From: JAKAXS01 sp965279065
GTDB taxonomy: Bacteria > Pseudomonadota > Alphaproteobacteria > Rhizobiales > Hyphomicrobiaceae
Direction of reading: 5' to 3'
Assembly: GCA_965279065.1 (NCBI GenBank)
Contig: OZ257134.1
Location: 930,001 to 994,000, forward strand
Length of the DNA: 64,000 nucleotides
Shown here: positions 60,221 to 64,000 of the stretch, one piece after another
How positions within the stretch are numbered: the stretch's first letter is position 1
Layout of the letters: every line of letters starts with the position of its first letter
Made by a program: the position numbers and the translations under genes
The notes under the pieces: model-generated
Database searches by the model: none
Told to the model about the DNA's origin: nothing
What the model saw: the letters and a program-made list of their open reading frames with translations, nothing else

Positions 60221-60976
60221 ATGATCCGTACGCAAAAGGTGTGCGACGCCATCGTCTGCCACCTTGAGAAGTTGATCCTCGAGGGCGCCCTGCGCCCTGG
60301 CGAGAAGCTGGCCGGTGAGCGGGAACTGGCACAACGCTTCGATGTCTCGCGCCCGTCGCTGCGCGACGCCATCGAGAAGTTGACGGCCCGCGGCCTGCTC
60401 CGCGTTACCCGCAACGGCACTTACGTCGCCGACTTCCTGACACCGATGATGCAGCCGCTGGCGAGCCTGCTGACCAACAATCCTCGCGCTTCGGCCGACT
60501 ATTTCGAGTTCCGTCAGGTCGTCGAGGCACAAGCCGCCCGCATCGCCGCGATCAATGCCACGAGCGTCGACAAGCAGACGATCCGCGCCCACATGGCGCG
60601 CATGATCGAGGCACAGAAAGAGGGTGATCCCGATCTGGAGGCCCAGGCCGACGTCAGCTTCCACCTCGCCATCTACGAGGCGGGCCATAACGTCGTTTTC
60701 CTTCATGTGATGCGAGCGCTGGGCGACCTGCTACGCAACAACATCTTCTACAACCGCAAGAATCTCTATGAGCGGCCCGGCGTGCGCGAGAAGCTGCTGG
60801 AACAGCACGCGGTGATCGCCGAGGCCGTGATCAAGGGTGACGCCGATGCGGCTGAAGCGGCGGCAGCCGACCACATCTCCTACACGTTCGGTCAAGTCGA
60901 AGACATCGAGCGCGACAGCAAGCGCCTGGAAGTCTCGCTGTTGCGGGTCGGTCGCAACGACTTGCTGGCGAACTAG
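60221..60976 (+). CDS. GntR-family (FCD) regulator, probable LldR-type
   Basis: 251 residues from ATG 60221 (TTG 60215 also in frame). GntR helix-turn-helix (ALRPGEKLAGERELAQRFDVSRPSLRDAIEKLTARGLL) and an FCD ligand domain with metal-type residues (DVSFHLAIYEAGHN ... EQHAVIAEAVIKGD). Divergent from the lactate permease/lut operon, so it is likely to respond to lactate. Confidence 0.85.
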   Translation: MIRTQKVCDAIVCHLEKLILEGALRPGEKLAGERELAQRFDVSRPSLRDAIEKLTARGLLRVTRNGTYVADFLTPMMQPLASLLTNNPRASADYFEFRQVVEAQAARIAAINATSVDKQTIRAHMARMIEAQKEGDPDLEAQADVSFHLAIYEAGHNVVFLHVMRALGDLLRNNIFYNRKNLYERPGVREKLLEQHAVIAEAVIKGDADAAEAAAADHISYTFGQVEDIERDSKRLEVSLLRVGRNDLLAN

Positions 60977-61015
60977 CGCTACCCCATATTCGTCGCGCGA
61001 CGGGAGGACCCGGCC

Positions 61016-62005
61016 ATGACAATCGAATTTCAGCGCATCACTCCGGGCGTCAATCTCCTCGACGAGGACGATGTTCTACCCATGCTGCAAGCCTGGCGCC
61101 GCCAGGGCCTGCGCACTGCGCTGGTCACGCTGGTCGGCGTCGAAGGCGGTGCCCCGCGCCAGCCCGGCGCGCAGATGGCCGTCGCCGAGGACGGCAGCTA
61201 CGCCGGGTACCTGTCCGGCGGCTGCCTGGAACAGGCTGTGGCTTTGGAGGCCAAGGCCGTCATCGCCGCCGGAACCAACCGCCTCGTGCGCTACGGCAAG
61301 GGTTCCCCGTACTTCGACATCCGCCTGCCGTGTGGCAGCGGCATGGACCTCTACTTCGATCAGGGCCTGACCGACGCGCAGCTCTCCGCAGTATTCGAAC
61401 ATCGCGCGCACCGCCGCCCCTGCGTCCTGCGCACCACGCTCTCGGATGGCGGCAACGCGGTCGCCGCAACGGCGGCAAGTCCTCTATTGGCCAGCCACCG
61501 CGACGGCGACACGTTCACGCGCGTCTACCCCGCATCGATCCGGTTGGCGCTGTTCGGCAACGGACCGGCGTTGACGGCGATCGCCACGCTGGCGCAAGCC
61601 ACCGGCCTCGACCTCGTCATATGGTCGACGGACGAGGTGACACGTGATCAGTTGCGCACGGCGAACCTGCAGGCGAGCTTCAGCGATGACGATCTCGACC
61701 GCGCGATATCGTCTCTCGATGAGACCAGCGCGGCGGTCGTGGTTTTCCACGATCACGAGGCCGAGCCGCGCATCTTGCAAAAGCTGCTGCAGACGCCGTG
61801 CTTCTATCTCGGCGTCCTCGGCAATCGCGCCGTCCATCGCGCGCGTGTCGAGGCACTGCAGGATCTGGGAGTCGACGCGGATACCCTGGCCCGTCTGCAC
61901 GCACCCGTCGGCTCGATTCCCAATGCCAAGAGCAAGGCCACCTTCGCCTTCGGCGTCCTCGCCGAAATGCTCGCGGAGGCCAAGGCACGCAACATCGTCG
62001 CCTGA
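61016..62005 (+). CDS. xdhC: XdhC-family protein
   Basis: 329 residues, GGGAGGA upstream. N-terminal XdhC motif (ALVTLVGVEGGAPRQPGAQMAV ... GYLSGGCLEQAVA) and C-terminal Rossmann domain (RLALFGNGPALTAIATLAQ; FYLGVLGNRAVHRARVEAL). XdhC proteins load sulfurated molybdenum cofactor into xanthine-dehydrogenase-family enzymes, so it may serve the hydroxylase pair at 52446-55246, although the lut operon lies between them. It is 40 bp behind the GntR gene. Confidence 0.88.
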   Translation: MTIEFQRITPGVNLLDEDDVLPMLQAWRRQGLRTALVTLVGVEGGAPRQPGAQMAVAEDGSYAGYLSGGCLEQAVALEAKAVIAAGTNRLVRYGKGSPYFDIRLPCGSGMDLYFDQGLTDAQLSAVFEHRAHRRPCVLRTTLSDGGNAVAATAASPLLASHRDGDTFTRVYPASIRLALFGNGPALTAIATLAQATGLDLVIWSTDEVTRDQLRTANLQASFSDDDLDRAISSLDETSAAVVVFHDHEAEPRILQKLLQTPCFYLGVLGNRAVHRARVEALQDLGVDADTLARLHAPVGSIPNAKSKATFAFGVLAEMLAEAKARNIVA

Positions 62006-62030
62006 GCCCTTCTTTGGCCGCTGGTGCTCC

Positions 62031-62816
62031 TCAAGTCGGCGGTGCGACGTCTGCCATCCAGCGCAGGCTGTCGGCCGTGGTGGTCCGCGGCCGGTACTCG
62101 CAGCCGACCCAGCCCGCATAGCCGATGCGGTCGAGATGCGATAAAATAAACGGGTAGTGAATTTCGCCGGTCCCAGGTTCGTTGCGTCCCGGCGTATCGG
62201 CGACCTGGATGTGCGCAATGCTCGGCAGGTGCCTGTCGATGGTCGCCGTCAGGTCACCCTCCATGATCTGCATGTGATAGCAGTCGTACTGCAGGAAGAT
62301 GTTGCCGGCACCGGCCTCTGAGATGAGGTCGATCGCCTGCTGCGTGCGGTTCAGGAAGTATCCGGGCATGTCTCGCGTGCTGATCGGCTCGATCAGCACG
62401 TTGATGCCGTGATCGGAGAACTCTCGTGCCGCCAAGCGCACGTTCTCCAGATAGGTCTCACGCGCAGTTGCGGCATCGGTCCCTGCGGGCACGATGCCGG
62501 CCATGCAATGCACGTTGCGGCAGCCAAGCGCCTGGGCATACTGCGCCGCGCGTGTCACGCCCTCACGAAACTCTGCTACGCGGTCGGGCAGCGCCGCCAG
62601 ACCCCGCTCTCCCGCCGCCCAATCCCCGGGCGGCATGTTGAACAGCACTTGGCTGAGACCGTGCGCCTTCAGGCGATCGGCGATCTCGCCAGGTTCATAC
62701 TCGTAAGGGAACAAATACTCGACACCCGCGAAGCCGGCCGCGGCCGCCGCCTCGAACCGGTCGAGGAACGGCAGCTCCGTGAACAGCATGGAGAGGTTGG
62801 CGCAGAACCGCGGCAT
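62031..62816 (-). CDS. hyi: TIM-barrel protein, hydroxypyruvate isomerase-like
   Basis: 261 residues from ATG 62816. MPRFCANLSMLFTELPFLDRFEAAAAAGFAGVEYLFPYEY and YHMQIMEGDLTATI ... IAHIQVADTPGRNEPGTGEI are the hydroxypyruvate isomerase (Hyi/OtnI) signature within the AP endonuclease 2 TIM-barrel fold. Converts hydroxypyruvate and tartronate semialdehyde or a related acid. It may be co-transcribed with the phosphohexomutase upstream (11 bp). Confidence 0.88.
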   Translation of the reverse strand: MPRFCANLSMLFTELPFLDRFEAAAAAGFAGVEYLFPYEYEPGEIADRLKAHGLSQVLFNMPPGDWAAGERGLAALPDRVAEFREGVTRAAQYAQALGCRNVHCMAGIVPAGTDAATARETYLENVRLAAREFSDHGINVLIEPISTRDMPGYFLNRTQQAIDLISEAGAGNIFLQYDCYHMQIMEGDLTATIDRHLPSIAHIQVADTPGRNEPGTGEIHYPFILSHLDRIGYAGWVGCEYRPRTTTADSLRWMADVAPPT

Positions 62817-62827
62817 CTGAAGTTCGC

Positions 62828-64000
62828 TCAGATCTTCTGATTGTACTCGCCGACTTCCGCAAACTTTGCCAGCCGCGCCTCGATATCGCGGAAAATCGCC
62901 ACCTTGTTTGCCTCTGAAACGGGGCTCTCGACCACGATCACAAGTTCCGGCTTGTTCGACGACGCCCGCACCAGACCCCAAGTCCCGTCCGCCAGCGTCA
63001 CGCGCACGCCGTTCACCGTCACGAGATCTCGGATCTTCTGTCCGGCGATCTGCTGGCCCGATTTTTCCGCGTCCTGGAACTGCGCGACGATCTTGTCGAC
63101 GATGCCGTACTTGGCTTCGTCCGCACAGTGCGGTGACATCGTCGGCGACTGATAGGTCTTTGGCAGCGCGCGCCTCAGATCGGCGATCGACTTGTCCGGC
63201 GCCCGTTCGAGCATGTCGCAGACCGCGAGCGCCGCGACCAGGCCGTCGTCGTAGCCCCGGCCCAGCGGCGGCTGGAAGAAGAAATGGCCACTTTTTTCGA
63301 AACCGACGAGCGCCTTCTGCTCGAAGGTGTAGCGCTTCATGTAGGAGTGACCCGTCTTCCAATAGAGCGTCTTGGCGCCGTTGGCCTGCAGCACCGGATC
63401 GGTAACGAACAGCCCTGTCGACTTCACGTCCGCCACGAACACCGCGTTCGGATGCAACGCCGAGAGATCCCGCGCCAGCATCACGCCGACCGTGTCGGCA
63501 AAGATCTCGTGCCCTTCGTTGTCGACGACGCCGCAGCGATCTCCGTCGCCGTCAAATCCAAAGCCGACGTCCGCCTTGTGCTCCACGACCGCTGCGGCGA
63601 TGGCATGCAGCATCTTCATGTCTTCTGGATTGGGATTGTAGCGCGGGAACGAGTGATCAAGCTCCGCATCGAGCGGGACAACTTCGCAGCCGATGGCCGC
63701 GAGAACCTGCGGCGCAAACGCGCCCGCGGTCCCGTTGCCGCACGCCGCGATCACCTTCAGCTTGCGCTTGAGCTTGGGCCGGTCCGCCAGCGCCGCGATG
63801 TATTTGTCGCCGAAGTTCTCGACGAAATGGTAGCTGCCGCCGCCGCGCGTCTTGGCCGAGCCGGCCAGAACGATCTCTTTCAGTGCCGTCATCTCGTCCG
63901 GTCCGAACGTCAGCGGCCGGTTCATGCCCATCTTGATGCCGGTCCAGCCGTTGTCGTTGTGGCTGGCCGTCACCATCGCCACGCCCTCGACGTCGAGCGC
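62828..64000 (-). CDS. Phosphomannomutase/phosphoglucomutase (5' partial at right edge)
   Basis: The frame is open to the window edge; about 390 residues of the C-terminal part are seen. Active-site serine in TASHNDNGWTG, metal loop FDGDGDRCG, sugar loop GFEKSGHFFF and phosphate loop VRASSNKPE. Interconverts hexose 1- and 6-phosphates for surface polysaccharides. The start lies beyond base 64000. Confidence 0.92.
   Translation of the reverse strand, partial: ALDVEGVAMVTASHNDNGWTGIKMGMNRPLTFGPDEMTALKEIVLAGSAKTRGGGSYHFVENFGDKYIAALADRPKLKRKLKVIAACGNGTAGAFAPQVLAAIGCEVVPLDAELDHSFPRYNPNPEDMKMLHAIAAAVVEHKADVGFGFDGDGDRCGVVDNEGHEIFADTVGVMLARDLSALHPNAVFVADVKSTGLFVTDPVLQANGAKTLYWKTGHSYMKRYTFEQKALVGFEKSGHFFFQPPLGRGYDDGLVAALAVCDMLERAPDKSIADLRRALPKTYQSPTMSPHCADEAKYGIVDKIVAQFQDAEKSGQQIAGQKIRDLVTVNGVRVTLADGTWGLVRASSNKPELVIVVESPVSEANKVAIFRDIEARLAKFAEVGEYNQKI

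Noticed and set aside
1..64000. tRNA or rRNA genes
   Set aside because: I found no cloverleaf-type or rRNA-like sequence in the gaps between genes.

Overview
The window is high-GC DNA with gene order typical of the Hyphomicrobiales (Rhizobiales, Alphaproteobacteria): a feuPQ-like two-component pair, the cycHJKL cytochrome c maturation operon (ccmI-ccmE-ccmF-ccmH), degP, a second two-component pair and glnE lie in a row. I cannot assign a genus.

Region 1 (1-19.7 kb) is a gene transfer agent (GTA)-type head and tail cluster. It runs in the order of the Rhodobacter capsulatus GTA: portal, prohead protease, capsid, head-tail connectors, tail terminator, major tail protein, tail assembly proteins, a very short tape measure, DUF2460, DUF2163, NlpC/P60 peptidase and a large TIM-barrel baseplate protein. 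A fused endolysin/holin-like gene follows. The terminase would lie left of the window.

The unusual part is a roughly 6 kb island between portal and protease (about 0.9-6.9 kb). The portal protein carries a C-terminal extension resembling the tRNA-nuclease CdiA-CT toxin family, followed with a 4-bp overlap by a likely immunity gene. Then come a displaced fragment of a second portal allele (protein-identical, all base changes silent), three copies of a short 'head' repeat that each begin an orphan cassette, toxin-like tails (nucleotidyltransferase-like; REase-like), candidate immunity genes, a DEDDh exonuclease and a secreted TPR protein. This looks like a polymorphic toxin/immunity locus built into a GTA portal gene, and I regard it as the most interesting system here.

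Region 2 (19.8-38.3 kb) is chromosomal core: a small PepSY-like periplasmic protein with FeuPQ-like regulators, a glycine-zipper lipoprotein, cycHJKL, a secreted trypsin-like protease, DegP with a two-component pair, GlnE, an ECF sigma/membrane anti-sigma/metal-sensor-like triad, and a histidine kinase with a degenerate ATPase domain.

Region 3 (38.5-50.3 kb) has PepN, a candidate structured small RNA, two small membrane proteins, a ParB-like protein, and a singlet-oxygen-response cluster. That cluster is RpoE-ChrR plus two CFA-type methyltransferases, DUF1295, an FAD oxidoreductase and DUF1365, transcribed divergently from overlapping candidate RpoE promoters. A TetR regulator follows.

Region 4 (50.5-64 kb) is metabolic: an L,D-transpeptidase, a molybdenum hydroxylase pair, a lactate utilisation locus (lutABC, permease, divergent GntR regulator), XdhC, a hydroxypyruvate isomerase-like protein and a phosphohexomutase that runs off the right edge.
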